Below are positions 45,137-52,982 of a DNA stretch of 64,000 bases, piece after piece (position 1 is the stretch's first letter; every line of letters starts with the position of its first letter). A program made the position numbers and the translations under genes. The DNA lies in contig NZ_JAFBCT010000001.1 of the NCBI RefSeq assembly GCF_016907835.1, forward strand, positions 744,001-808,000. Reading direction: 5' to 3'. Under the pieces are notes generated by a model. That model had not been told where the DNA came from, did no database searches, and was given only the letters and a program-made list of their open reading frames with translations. This stretch comes from Agromyces cerinus (GTDB taxonomy: Bacteria; Actinomycetota; Actinomycetes; Actinomycetales; Microbacteriaceae).

Positions 45137-45976
45137 TTGGCCGACGAATGCAAACACGGTTTCGATGACGGCCTCTGCGCCATCTGCTTCCCCCCGCCCG
45201 AACCCGAGGCGAAGCCCGCGCCCGCCCCGGTGCCCCGATCGGCTCGGTCGACCACGACGCGCAGCGGCCGGCCCCCGGCGCGAGTGCCCGGTGCCTCGCG
45301 CCCGACGATCGCGTCGGACGCGCCGCGCCTCGACCTGAAGGCGATGCGCATCTACCACGTGACGCACATCGACAACCTGCCGCCCATCCTCGACGCCGGT
45401 GCACTGCTCGCCGACGCCGCGGGAGCGGCTCCGGTGGTCGACCTCGCCGCACCGCACGCGCGCGAGTACCGGCGCGGTGCTGCGATCGACGGCACCGATG
45501 CCGTCGTCGCCGACTATGTGCCGTTCCTGCTCACGACCGATGCGCACGTCTGGAACGCGGTGCGCACCGCGACGCCCGACCCGCGTCTCGGCGAGGATGC
45601 GGTCAAGCGCGCTCCGGCCGACTTCGTGATCTTCGTCAGCTCCCTCACGAGCGCCCAGGCCGGCAAGGCCGAGGTGGCCGGCACCATCGTCGTCAGCGAA
45701 TCGGATGCCGCCGTCACCGGCGCAGCCGTCGCGACCGAGTGGGGCGACGTGCAGCGACTGCTGCAGCGTCTGCACCGCGATGAAGAGGGTGCGGGCCTCG
45801 ACGGTGCCGAGTTGCTCGTGCGCGAGTGCCTTCCCCTCGATGACGTCGCGCTCATCGCCGTCGCCAACGAGCCCGTGCGCGACCGGGTGCGGGCCGAGCT
45901 CGCCGGCGCGGGCGTGCGTGCCCGCGTCGCGGTGTACCCGCCCTGGTTCCAGCCGACCGCCGAGTCCGCGGAGTAG
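45137..45976 (+). CDS. DarT-like (DUF4433) ADP-ribosyltransferase with N-terminal zinc-knuckle, no DarG nearby
   Basis: Predicted NAD-dependent nucleic-acid ADP-ribosyltransferase (279 aa). Start is TTG at 45137 with AAGGG 6 bases upstream. Residues 5-17 (CKHGFDDGLCAIC) look like a small zinc-binding knuckle, followed by a Pro/Ala/Arg linker to about 65. The DarT core begins RIYHVTHIDNLPPILDAGALL, continues REYRRGAA and VADYVPFLLTTDAHVW, and has GAELLVRECLP with the Glu expected to be catalytic; it ends VAVYPPWF. Canonical family members have PRSPM where this has TTDAH. In toxin systems DarT is paired with the macrodomain antitoxin DarG; the neighbours here are a PH protein and GtrA. Role unknown. 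Confidence 0.75.
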   Translation: MADECKHGFDDGLCAICFPPPEPEAKPAPAPVPRSARSTTTRSGRPPARVPGASRPTIASDAPRLDLKAMRIYHVTHIDNLPPILDAGALLADAAGAAPVVDLAAPHAREYRRGAAIDGTDAVVADYVPFLLTTDAHVWNAVRTATPDPRLGEDAVKRAPADFVIFVSSLTSAQAGKAEVAGTIVVSESDAAVTGAAVATEWGDVQRLLQRLHRDEEGAGLDGAELLVRECLPLDDVALIAVANEPVRDRVRAELAGAGVRARVAVYPPWFQPTAESAE

Positions 45977-45977
45977 G

Positions 45978-46538
45978 TCAGGTCGTGGGGGCGTTCGTCG
46001 GCGACGACGCCCCCTCAGGCTCCTCGAAGATGGCGCGCTGCGCCTCTTCGACGCGGGCCAGGTTCGAGAGCCCGTCGGCCCGGTGGTGCCCGAAGACCCA
46101 GTATCGGTAGAGCACGAAGCGGAACGCCGTTCCGAGGCCGAGACCGACCACGTTGGTCGCGATGTTGTCGGCCACGAGCGTCGTGTATCCGAGCCAGTGA
46201 TGGCTGATCCACAGACATCCGAGCGCGATCGCCATGCCCCCGAGCGAGACGATCGCGTACTCGGCGAACTCGCGCAGGTAGTTGCGGCGGCGGTGGTTGC
46301 GGAACGTCCAGTAGCGGTTGCCCAGCCAGTTGAAGACGATGGCGACGCTCGTCGAGATCGTCTTCGCCCCGATCGCCGACTGCGCCCAGTGGCCTTCGCC
46401 GAAGGCCCCGAGCCGCAGCAGGTTGAAGAGCGCGACGTCGATGACGAGGCCGATCAGGCCGACGACGCCGAACTTCACCGCGTAGGCGAGCAGGCCGTTC
46501 CAGAGGCGTTCGAGGGCGCTCGCGAAGCGGGTGGACAC
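45978..46538 (-). CDS. GtrA family membrane protein
   Basis: Small protein (186 aa) with four hydrophobic helices, of the GtrA/DPMS family thought to flip polyprenyl-phosphate-linked sugars. VKFGVVGLIGLVIDVALFNLL starts helix 1; NWLGNRYWTFRNH and FRFVLYRYWVFGHH are the paired signature motifs. GTG at 46538 is 6 bases after TAGGAT and is preferred to GTG at 46544. It is convergent with the DarT-like gene, the stops being one base apart, and divergent from purK. M. tuberculosis has a membrane protein (Rv3277) at the same place. Confidence 0.88.
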   Translation of the reverse strand: MSTRFASALERLWNGLLAYAVKFGVVGLIGLVIDVALFNLLRLGAFGEGHWAQSAIGAKTISTSVAIVFNWLGNRYWTFRNHRRRNYLREFAEYAIVSLGGMAIALGCLWISHHWLGYTTLVADNIATNVVGLGLGTAFRFVLYRYWVFGHHRADGLSNLARVEEAQRAIFEEPEGASSPTNAPTT

Positions 46539-46544
46539 CGGCAC

Positions 46545-46550
46545 ATCCTA
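46545..46550 (-). promoter_or_regulatory. -10 box of the gtrA-like gene, leaderless arrangement
   Basis: TAGGAT on the minus strand with 6 bases to the GTG at 46538. Confidence 0.45.
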
Positions 46551-46567
46551 TGCGCTCGGGCGCGGCC

Positions 46568-46573
46568 TAGACT
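46568..46573 (+). promoter_or_regulatory. -10 box of purK
   Basis: TAGACT, 25 bases before the ATG at 46599. The implied leader contains a GGCGCCC-GTGC-GGGCGCC hairpin (46580-46598) that touches the ATG. Confidence 0.4.
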
Positions 46574-46598
46574 GAACTGGGCGCCCGTGCGGGCGCCG

Positions 46599-47756
46599 AT
46601 GGCGGCGGTGAACGGAGTGCATGGCGTGCGGGTCGGAGTGATCGGTGGAGGGCAGCTCGCCCGGATGATGATCCCCGCGGCGATCGAACTCGGAGTCGAT
46701 CTCCGGGTGCTCGCCGAGGCCGAGGGCATGTCGGCTGCGATCGCGGCCGACCGGGTCGGCGACTACACCGACGTCGCGACCGTGCTCGCGTTCGCGCGCG
46801 AGGTCGACGTCGTCACGTTCGACCACGAGCACGTGCCGCAAGACGTGCTGCGCGCCCTCGTCGACGCCGGCGTGCCCGTGCACCCCGGCCCCGATGCACT
46901 GCGCATCGCGCAGGACAAGCTGGTGATGCGCGAGCGCCTCTCCGAACTCGGTCTTCCGGTGCCCGACTGGGCACGTGTCGAGACGGCCTCCCAGCTCGAC
47001 GACTTCATCGCCGACCATGGCGGCGTGGCGGTCGTGAAGACGCCGCGCGGCGGTTACGACGGCAAGGGCGTGCGCGTCGTGCGCAGCGCCGCCGAGGTCG
47101 CCGAGTGGTTCGCCACGATCGCCGAAGACGGCAGCGCCGGAGCCCTCCTCGTCGAGGAGCTCGTCGACTTCCGCCGCGAACTCGCCCAGCTCGTGGCCCG
47201 GCGCCCCTCCGGCGAGGTCGTCGCCTGGCCGCTCGTCGAGACCGTGCAGGTCGGCGGGGTCTGCAGCGAGGTCATCGCGCCGGCGCCCGGATCGGCGGGC
47301 CGGCTGGCGGATGTCGCGGCCGATGTCGCGATCACGATCGCCGAGGGCCTCGGGGTCACCGGCGTGCTCGCCGTCGAGCTCTTCGAGACGAGCGACGAGC
47401 GGATCCTCGTCAATGAACTCGCGATGCGGCCGCACAACAGCGGCCACTGGTCGATGGACGGGGCGACCACCGGGCAGTTCGAGCAGCACCTGCGTGCGGT
47501 GCTCGACCTGCCGCTCGGCGCCACCGGCAGCCGCGACGCCTGGTCGGTCATGGTCAATGTGCTCGGCGGGCCGGTCGAAGGCTCGCTCGCCGACCGCTAC
47601 TCGGCCGCGCTCGCCGGCCACCCCACCGTGAAGGTGCACAACTACGGCAAGGCGCCGCGGCCGGGTCGCAAGATCGGTCACGTCACGGCCACGGGTGACG
47701 ATCTCGACGCCGTCGTCTACGAGGCCCGGGCCACTGCGGCGTTCTTCCAGGACTGA
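46599..47756 (+). CDS. purK: N5-carboxyaminoimidazole ribonucleotide synthase
   Basis: ATP-grasp enzyme of de novo purine synthesis; makes N5-CAIR from AIR, bicarbonate and ATP (about 385 aa). RVGVIGGGQLARMM is the N-terminal nucleotide-binding start, VVKTPRGGYDGKGVRVV the ATP-grasp loop and NELAMRPHNSGHWSMD the metal-binding end. Start is uncertain: ATG 46599 abuts a hairpin and lacks a ribosome site, while GTG 46626 has ACGGAG 8 bases upstream and starts at the conserved sequence. purE follows after 63 bases. Confidence 0.93.
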   Translation: MAAVNGVHGVRVGVIGGGQLARMMIPAAIELGVDLRVLAEAEGMSAAIAADRVGDYTDVATVLAFAREVDVVTFDHEHVPQDVLRALVDAGVPVHPGPDALRIAQDKLVMRERLSELGLPVPDWARVETASQLDDFIADHGGVAVVKTPRGGYDGKGVRVVRSAAEVAEWFATIAEDGSAGALLVEELVDFRRELAQLVARRPSGEVVAWPLVETVQVGGVCSEVIAPAPGSAGRLADVAADVAITIAEGLGVTGVLAVELFETSDERILVNELAMRPHNSGHWSMDGATTGQFEQHLRAVLDLPLGATGSRDAWSVMVNVLGGPVEGSLADRYSAALAGHPTVKVHNYGKAPRPGRKIGHVTATGDDLDAVVYEARATAAFFQD

Positions 47757-47806
47757 CGCGTCGGTCTCGGCCGCGTGCCCTGCGGTCATCTCACAGCGCA
47801 CGGCCC

Positions 47807-47812
47807 TACACT
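47807..47812 (+). promoter_or_regulatory. -10 box of purE, leaderless arrangement
   Basis: TACACT ends 7 bases before the GTG start of purE. Confidence 0.5.
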
Positions 47813-47819
47813 CGATCAA

Positions 47820-48326
47820 GTGATTGAGACGAACACCGCACCCCTCGTCGGCGTCGTGATGGGTTCCGACTCCGACTGGAACGTGATGCAAGAGGCTTCC
47901 GCCCTGCTCGACGAGTTCGGCGTCGCGCACGAGGTCGAGGTCGTCTCAGCGCACCGTACGCCCGAGAAGATGATCGCCTACGGCAAGGAGGCGGCCGGGC
48001 GCGGCCTCAAGGTCATCATCGCCGGCGCCGGCGGCGCCGCGCACCTGCCCGGCATGCTCGCCTCGGTGACGACGTTGCCCGTGGTCGGCGTGCCCGTGCC
48101 GCTGTCGCGCCTCGACGGCCTCGACTCGCTGCTCTCCATCGTGCAGATGCCCGCCGGCGTGCCCGTCGCGACCGTCTCGATCGGCGGGGCCAAGAACGCC
48201 GGCCTCATCGCGGTGAAGATCCTCGCGACGGCCGATGACGCCCTCACGACGGCGCTCGCCGACTATGCGACCGACCTCGCGGCACTCGTCGAAGAGAAGA
48301 ACGAACGGCTCAAGCGGAACCGATGA
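47820..48326 (+). CDS. purE: N5-carboxyaminoimidazole ribonucleotide mutase
   Basis: Converts N5-CAIR to CAIR, the step after PurK (168 aa, class I). [15 protein letters not shown] binds the phosphate and holds the catalytic region; [10 protein letters not shown] includes the catalytic His; [15 protein letters not shown] is the substrate loop. The GTG at 47820 is chosen because conserved sequence begins just after and a -10 box precedes it. The LCP gene overlaps its stop by four bases. Confidence 0.95.
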   Translation: MIETNTAPLVGVVMGSDSDWNVMQEASALLDEFGVAHEVEVVSAHRTPEKMIAYGKEAAGRGLKVIIAGAGGAAHLPGMLASVTTLPVVGVPVPLSRLDGLDSLLSIVQMPAGVPVATVSIGGAKNAGLIAVKILATADDALTTALADYATDLAALVEEKNERLKRNR

Positions 48327-49696
48327 CGCTCGCCGCAAGCCCGATCCGATATCCGGACGTCGCCTCGCGTACGGTCATGACCCGCCGTGCGTGGTGGCTC
48401 GTCGTGCTCAACTTCCTGATCCCGGGCGCCCCGCAGGCGCTCGCCGGCAGCCGGAAGCTCGGCCGGTTCGGCCTCGGAGCGACGCTCGTGCTGTGGACCT
48501 TGGCGATCCTCGCCCTCGTCGTCTGGCTGCTGTGGCCTGCGACGCTCTACACGGTCTTCTCGACGTCGATCACGCTCTCGATCGTCGCGCTCGTGCTCGC
48601 CTTCTACGCGGTGCTCTGGGTGATCCTGACCCTCGACACGCTTCGACTCGTTCGACTCGTCAAGACGGCGCCGTCGGCCAGGGTGTGGGTCGCGGGCCTC
48701 ACCACCCTCGTGATGGTCTTCATCTCGGGCGCCGCCGCGTACGGCGCCTACTTCGCCACGACGACGAGTGGCTTCCTCGCGTCGGTGTTCCCCACCGGGC
48801 CGAGCGAACCACCCGTCGACGGTCGGTACAACATCCTGCTGCTCGGCGGTGACTCCGGCCCCGATCGCGAGGGCATGCGGCCCGACAGCATGACCGTCGT
48901 CTCGATCGATGCCGAGACCGGTCAAGCGGTCACGATCGGCCTGCCGCGCGACCTCGAGTACGTGCCGTTCCCCGAGGACTCGCCGCTCGCGGCCGTCTAC
49001 CCCGAGGGCTACGGTGCGATCGACGGCTGCGAGGTCGACGTCTGCCAGCTCAACTCGATCTACACCGAGGTCGAGCTGAAGAGTCCCGAGATGTACCCGA
49101 ACGCCGTCGACGAGGGCAGCGAGCCCGGCATCGAGGGCGTCAGGGATGCCGCAGAGGGCATCACCGGCCTCGAGATCCAGTACTACGCCCTCATCGACAT
49201 GCAGGGCTTCCAGCAACTCATCGATGCGCTCGGAGGGGTCGAGATCGACGTCGACGTGCGCATCCCGATCGGCGGCGACGAGAACAACGAGGGCGTCGAC
49301 GGCTGGATCGAGCCGGGGCTCCAGCACCTCGACGGCTACCACGCGCTCTGGTACGGCCGTGCACGCTACGGCACCGCCGGCGGCGACTACGAGCGGATGG
49401 CACGTCAGCGCGTGCTGCAGGAGGCGGTGCTGCACCAGTTCACGCCGACGAACGTGCTCGCCAAGTTCCAGGAGGTCGCCTCCGCCGGCGCCGACACCGT
49501 GAAGACCGACATCCCGCAGTCGATGCTCGGCTACTTCGTGAACCTCTCGATGAAGACGAAGGAGCTGCCGATCACCTCGGTCGAGCTCGTGCCGGCGAAC
49601 GGCGTCGACCCCACCGATCCCGACTGGGACTACATCAGCTCGCTCATCGACGAGGCGCTGGCGCCACCGGCGACGGACGCGCCGACGGAGGAGTGA
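48323..49696 (+). CDS. LytR-CpsA-Psr (LCP) family cell-wall glycopolymer ligase
   Basis: Predicted membrane enzyme (457 aa) that attaches lipid-linked glycopolymers to peptidoglycan. Hydrophobic segments lie near residues 24-42, 50-75, 80-100 and 115-140; the LCP domain follows outside the membrane (about 160-400). It shows [45 protein letters not shown] and [11 protein letters not shown], the conserved Asp/Arg positions that bind pyrophosphate. Start overlaps the purE stop (ATGA). The glycosyltransferase genes that follow probably make its substrate. Confidence 0.92.
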   Translation: MTLAASPIRYPDVASRTVMTRRAWWLVVLNFLIPGAPQALAGSRKLGRFGLGATLVLWTLAILALVVWLLWPATLYTVFSTSITLSIVALVLAFYAVLWVILTLDTLRLVRLVKTAPSARVWVAGLTTLVMVFISGAAAYGAYFATTTSGFLASVFPTGPSEPPVDGRYNILLLGGDSGPDREGMRPDSMTVVSIDAETGQAVTIGLPRDLEYVPFPEDSPLAAVYPEGYGAIDGCEVDVCQLNSIYTEVELKSPEMYPNAVDEGSEPGIEGVRDAAEGITGLEIQYYALIDMQGFQQLIDALGGVEIDVDVRIPIGGDENNEGVDGWIEPGLQHLDGYHALWYGRARYGTAGGDYERMARQRVLQEAVLHQFTPTNVLAKFQEVASAGADTVKTDIPQSMLGYFVNLSMKTKELPITSVELVPANGVDPTDPDWDYISSLIDEALAPPATDAPTEE

Positions 49697-49706
49697 ACCA
49701 GGCGCC

Positions 49707-49730
49707 GAGCGGATGCCGCGGCATCCGCTC
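49707..49730. terminator. 24-bp perfect palindrome after the LCP gene
   Basis: GAGCGGATGCCG followed directly by its reverse complement, 11 bases after the stop. It embeds GGATGCCGCGGCATCC, the same core as the palindrome at 13614-13633. Confidence 0.6.
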
Positions 49731-49773
49731 GATCGTCTGAGGCTCGGATCGCTCCGGCTGCCAGGGCTTCGAC

Positions 49774-50922
49774 TCAGAGGTCGGCGTGCAGCTGCCAGAC
49801 GCGCTCGGCGGAGTCGCGCCAGCTGAAGGCGTGCGCGCGATCGCTGGCCGTCACGGAGAGGCGCTCCACGAGGGCCGGGGACTCGACCACGGTGCTGATC
49901 GCCGCCGCGAGCCGCTCGGTGTAGCCGCCGCCGATGCCGATCGGCACCACCAGGCCGCCCTCGGCCGCCACTTCGACGTAGGCGGGAGTATCGGAATGGA
50001 TCACGGGCAGCCCGAACGAGAACGCCTCGATGAGCGAGGTGCCCGATCCCTCGTCATGGCTCGGCGCGACGAACGCGGTCGCACCTGCCAGGATCACGGA
50101 CAGGTCGGCGGCGTCGGTGGTGTCGATCGCGTGCACGCGACGCGGGTCGACGCCTGCCTCTTCGGCGACGGTGGCGAGATGCAACTCGCCCCACGTCGAC
50201 GGGCCGATGACGACGAGGTCGATGTCGGGCACTCCGGGCCGGCCGAGCGCACCGAGCAGGTCGAGCACGCCCTTGCGTGGTTCGAGCGTGCCCGTCGCCA
50301 CGAGGTACGCCGGCGGCAGCCCGAGCCGTGCCGCGCGGGCGGCAGCGTCGGCGGCGTCGGCCGGAACGACCAGGCCCGGTCGCGGAGCCGTGCCGATGAC
50401 GCGCACGCGGTCGCCGAAGTCGGCCACGTTCGCAAGCCGCTCCGCGAGGGCGTGCGTCGGCACCACCACCGCATCGGCGTGCTTGCGCGCACGCTTCAGC
50501 ATGCCCTTGTGCCACGCGACCGACGCGGTCGTGAGCGACTCGGGATGGGTCCACGCGAGCAGGTCGTGCACGGTGACGACGACCTGGTCGCCGGAGACGG
50601 TGCGGTCGTGCCGACGGAGCGGGGCGAAGAGCCCGGGGGCGTGGATCATGCCCCCGCCGGGCGAGGTCGTCAGGCCGAGCTGCCAGGCCGCAGCGAGCTC
50701 ACGGCGGGCGAGCGTCGTCTTGTAGAGTCCGGCGAGGCCGGGGAGCTCCGATTCGAGGCGCTCGTAATCGGCAGGGGCCGATGAGGAGACGACTCCCTCG
50801 ACCTCGCAGCCGGCAGGCGCGGCCTGGATCAGCGCGCGCGTGAGGGCCTCGCTGTAGGCGCCGAGGGGGCCGGGGACCGGCGCGATGACCTGATCGACGA
50901 TCATGCGGAGGGTCGTGGGCAT
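49774..50922 (-). CDS. Glycosyltransferase family 4-like protein
   Basis: GT-B glycosyltransferase (382 aa). The N-terminal half contains GGGMIHAPGLFAPLRRHD and VTVHDLLAWTHPES; the C-terminal donor domain has VATGTLEPRKGVLDLLGAL and VAPSHDEGSGTSLIEAFSFGLPVIHSD, the EX7E-type region of family GT4. AAGGAG lies 5 bases before the ATG. It is transcribed opposite to its neighbours, divergent from the GT2 pair. Donor and acceptor unknown. Confidence 0.88.
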   Translation of the reverse strand: MPTTLRMIVDQVIAPVPGPLGAYSEALTRALIQAAPAGCEVEGVVSSSAPADYERLESELPGLAGLYKTTLARRELAAAWQLGLTTSPGGGMIHAPGLFAPLRRHDRTVSGDQVVVTVHDLLAWTHPESLTTASVAWHKGMLKRARKHADAVVVPTHALAERLANVADFGDRVRVIGTAPRPGLVVPADAADAAARAARLGLPPAYLVATGTLEPRKGVLDLLGALGRPGVPDIDLVVIGPSTWGELHLATVAEEAGVDPRRVHAIDTTDAADLSVILAGATAFVAPSHDEGSGTSLIEAFSFGLPVIHSDTPAYVEVAAEGGLVVPIGIGGGYTERLAAAISTVVESPALVERLSVTASDRAHAFSWRDSAERVWQLHADL

Positions 50923-51071
50923 GGGGCTCCTTCGTGCGTTCGGTGCGCGGGCACCTCGACCAATCTAGCGTCGCCTACCTTGGAATCAGCGGGAATCCAG
51001 CGCCTGTGGAGGGAACGGGCCGCGCGACAGGGCAAGATGGAGTGTTCCCCGTCCTCGAGCCCGAAGAGTCC

Positions 51072-52022
51072 ATGAGTTCGTCAGCAGCAAGCCCTCGCGT
51101 GATCGCGGTCGTCGTCGCCTACAACCGGCGCGATCTTCTCGTCGAGGTGCTCGGGGCACTCGCCGCCCAGCGGCATCCGCTCGCTCGTGTCGTCGTCGTC
51201 GACAACGCGTCGACGGATGATTCGGCCGAGGTCGCGCTCGCTGCCGGAAGCCTCGTCGACCTCGTGTCGCTTCCGCGCAACACGGGCGGCGCAGGCGGGT
51301 TCGCCGCCGGGATGGCGGTCGCGCTCGACCGCCACGAGCCCGACTGGCTCTGGCTCATGGACGACGACACCGTGCCGACCCCCGATGCGCTCGCCGCCCT
51401 GCTCGCCGCGGTCGACGGCACCGATGTCGTCGCCGCCGGTTCCCGGGTGATCTGGACCGACGGCTCCGAGCATCCGATGAACACCCCCAGGGCGAAGCCG
51501 TTCGTCTCGAAGGCCGAACGCATCGCCGCGGCCCGTCGCGGTTCCGTCGCCATCCGCAGCACCTCGTTCGTCTCCATGCTCGTTCGCGCCGACGTCGTGC
51601 GCGAGGTCGGACTGCCGATCGCCGACTACTTCATCTGGAACGACGACTTCGAGTACTCGACGCGGGTGCTGCGCGGTCGCCGTGGCCTGCACGTCCCGGC
51701 ATCCGTCGTCGTGCACAAGACGAAGGTGCTCGGCTCGACCGATGCCGACCCGGGGCCGCGCTTCTACTACGAGGTGCGCAACAAGCTGTGGATGTTCCGT
51801 CGTTCGCAGAGCCTGTCGGCGTTCGAGAAGCTGCTCTACGGGGCATCCAGCGTGCGACGGTGGATCAGGACGTTCGTCCGCTCGTCCGATCGCGCGGTGC
51901 TCCGCGACGGCTGGCGGCGCGGCTACCGCGACGGCACGCGCACCCGACCGCGGCCGAATCCGATGTCACTCGACGGACTCGGCGAGGCGAGCGAGTCGAT
52001 CGCTCGTGTGGAGCCGGCATGA
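51072..52022 (+). CDS. Glycosyltransferase family 2, possible galactofuranosyl or rhamnosyl transferase
   Basis: GT-A glycosyltransferase (316 aa). VVAYNRRDLLVEVLGAL, VVVVDNASTDDS and WLWLMDDDTVPT (the DXD metal motif) lead to FIWNDDFEYSTRVL, matching the WbbL/GlfT1 branch. A UDP-galactopyranose mutase gene lies 9 kb away in the same locus, so a UDP-galactofuranose donor is possible; rhamnosyl transfer (WbbL, as at the equivalent place in M. tuberculosis) is the alternative. ATG 51072 is chosen over 50934 as the conserved domain starts right after. The next gene overlaps by four bases. Confidence 0.88.
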   Translation: MSSSAASPRVIAVVVAYNRRDLLVEVLGALAAQRHPLARVVVVDNASTDDSAEVALAAGSLVDLVSLPRNTGGAGGFAAGMAVALDRHEPDWLWLMDDDTVPTPDALAALLAAVDGTDVVAAGSRVIWTDGSEHPMNTPRAKPFVSKAERIAAARRGSVAIRSTSFVSMLVRADVVREVGLPIADYFIWNDDFEYSTRVLRGRRGLHVPASVVVHKTKVLGSTDADPGPRFYYEVRNKLWMFRRSQSLSAFEKLLYGASSVRRWIRTFVRSSDRAVLRDGWRRGYRDGTRTRPRPNPMSLDGLGEASESIARVEPA

Positions 52023-52849
52023 GCGAGCAGTTCTCGCTGCTGATGCCCGTGTATCGCGGTGACGATCCCGCGCATTTCGCGAAGGCGTTCTCGTCGAGCG
52101 TGGGGGAGCAGACGCTTCGACCCGCCCAGGTCGTGCTCGTCCAGGACGGCCCGGTCGGGGACGACCTCGCGGCGGCCATCGACCGCGTGGTCGAGGCCAG
52201 TCCGGTGCCGGTGACGCGGCATCGGATCGACGAGAACGTCGGCCTCGCGCGCGCGCTCGACATCGGGCTCGCCCTCGCGGAGCACGAGATCATCGCCCGC
52301 ATGGACGCCGACGACATCTCACTGCCGGAGCGATTCGCGCGGCAACTGCCGGTCGTCGAAGCCGGCGTCGACCTCGTCGGCACCGGCATGTTCGAGTTCC
52401 TCGACGACGGCGGCGCGATCGTCGCCCGTCGAGTTCCGCGCACCGGGCACGACGAGATCTCGCGGTATGCGAGGTTCCACGATCCGTTCAGCCACCCGAC
52501 GGTGATGTACCGGCGCAGCGCCGTGCAGCGCGCGGGCGGGTACCAGCCGCTCGGCCTCATGGAGGACTACTGGCTGTTCGCCCGCATGATCGACGCGGGC
52601 GCCTCCGTCGAGAACATCCCCGAGCCGCTCGTGATGTACCGGGTCGGCGCCGGGGCGTACGCGCGCCGCGGCGGGCGTGCGCAGTGGCAGAGCGAGCTCG
52701 CGCTGCAGCGCGCGCTGCGGCGCATCGGGTTCACCAGCAGGTGGGAGTACGCGCGGAACGTGAGCATCCGAGGCGTCTATCGCTTCGTGCCCGAAGGGGT
52801 CCGGAAGGTGGCGTATCGGCGGCTGATCGCGGGGGACCGCACGGGCTGA
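52019..52849 (+). CDS. Glycosyltransferase family 2
   Basis: GT-A glycosyltransferase (276 aa). FSLLMPVYRGDD starts the fold, VVLVQDGPVGDDL the nucleotide region, IIARMDADDISLPERF contains the DXD motif and LMEDYWLFARMIDAG the acceptor/base region. This pattern is typical of enzymes extending surface polysaccharides. Translationally coupled to the preceding GT2 gene (ATGA). No membrane segment; it probably works at the inner face of the membrane. Confidence 0.88.
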   Translation: MSEQFSLLMPVYRGDDPAHFAKAFSSSVGEQTLRPAQVVLVQDGPVGDDLAAAIDRVVEASPVPVTRHRIDENVGLARALDIGLALAEHEIIARMDADDISLPERFARQLPVVEAGVDLVGTGMFEFLDDGGAIVARRVPRTGHDEISRYARFHDPFSHPTVMYRRSAVQRAGGYQPLGLMEDYWLFARMIDAGASVENIPEPLVMYRVGAGAYARRGGRAQWQSELALQRALRRIGFTSRWEYARNVSIRGVYRFVPEGVRKVAYRRLIAGDRTG

Positions 52850-52899
52850 TTCCCCTCGAGACCGTCCCGCTCGAATCGGTGTCGGGCGGTGCGGCATCC

Positions 52900-52928
52900 G
52901 TGACAGACGGCTGATCACCTTCTACCAT
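52900..52928 (+). promoter_or_regulatory. Promoter of the LGFP-repeat gene
   Basis: GTGACA, a 17-base spacer and TACCAT (52923-52928) form a good housekeeping promoter. The transcript would have about 48 bases of leader, with GGGGGG before the GTG start at 52983. Confidence 0.55.
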
Positions 52929-52982
52929 GGAGCAGGTTGCGCCCGATTCCCTACGCGGTCGCGGCGATTCGGGGGGATCGAA

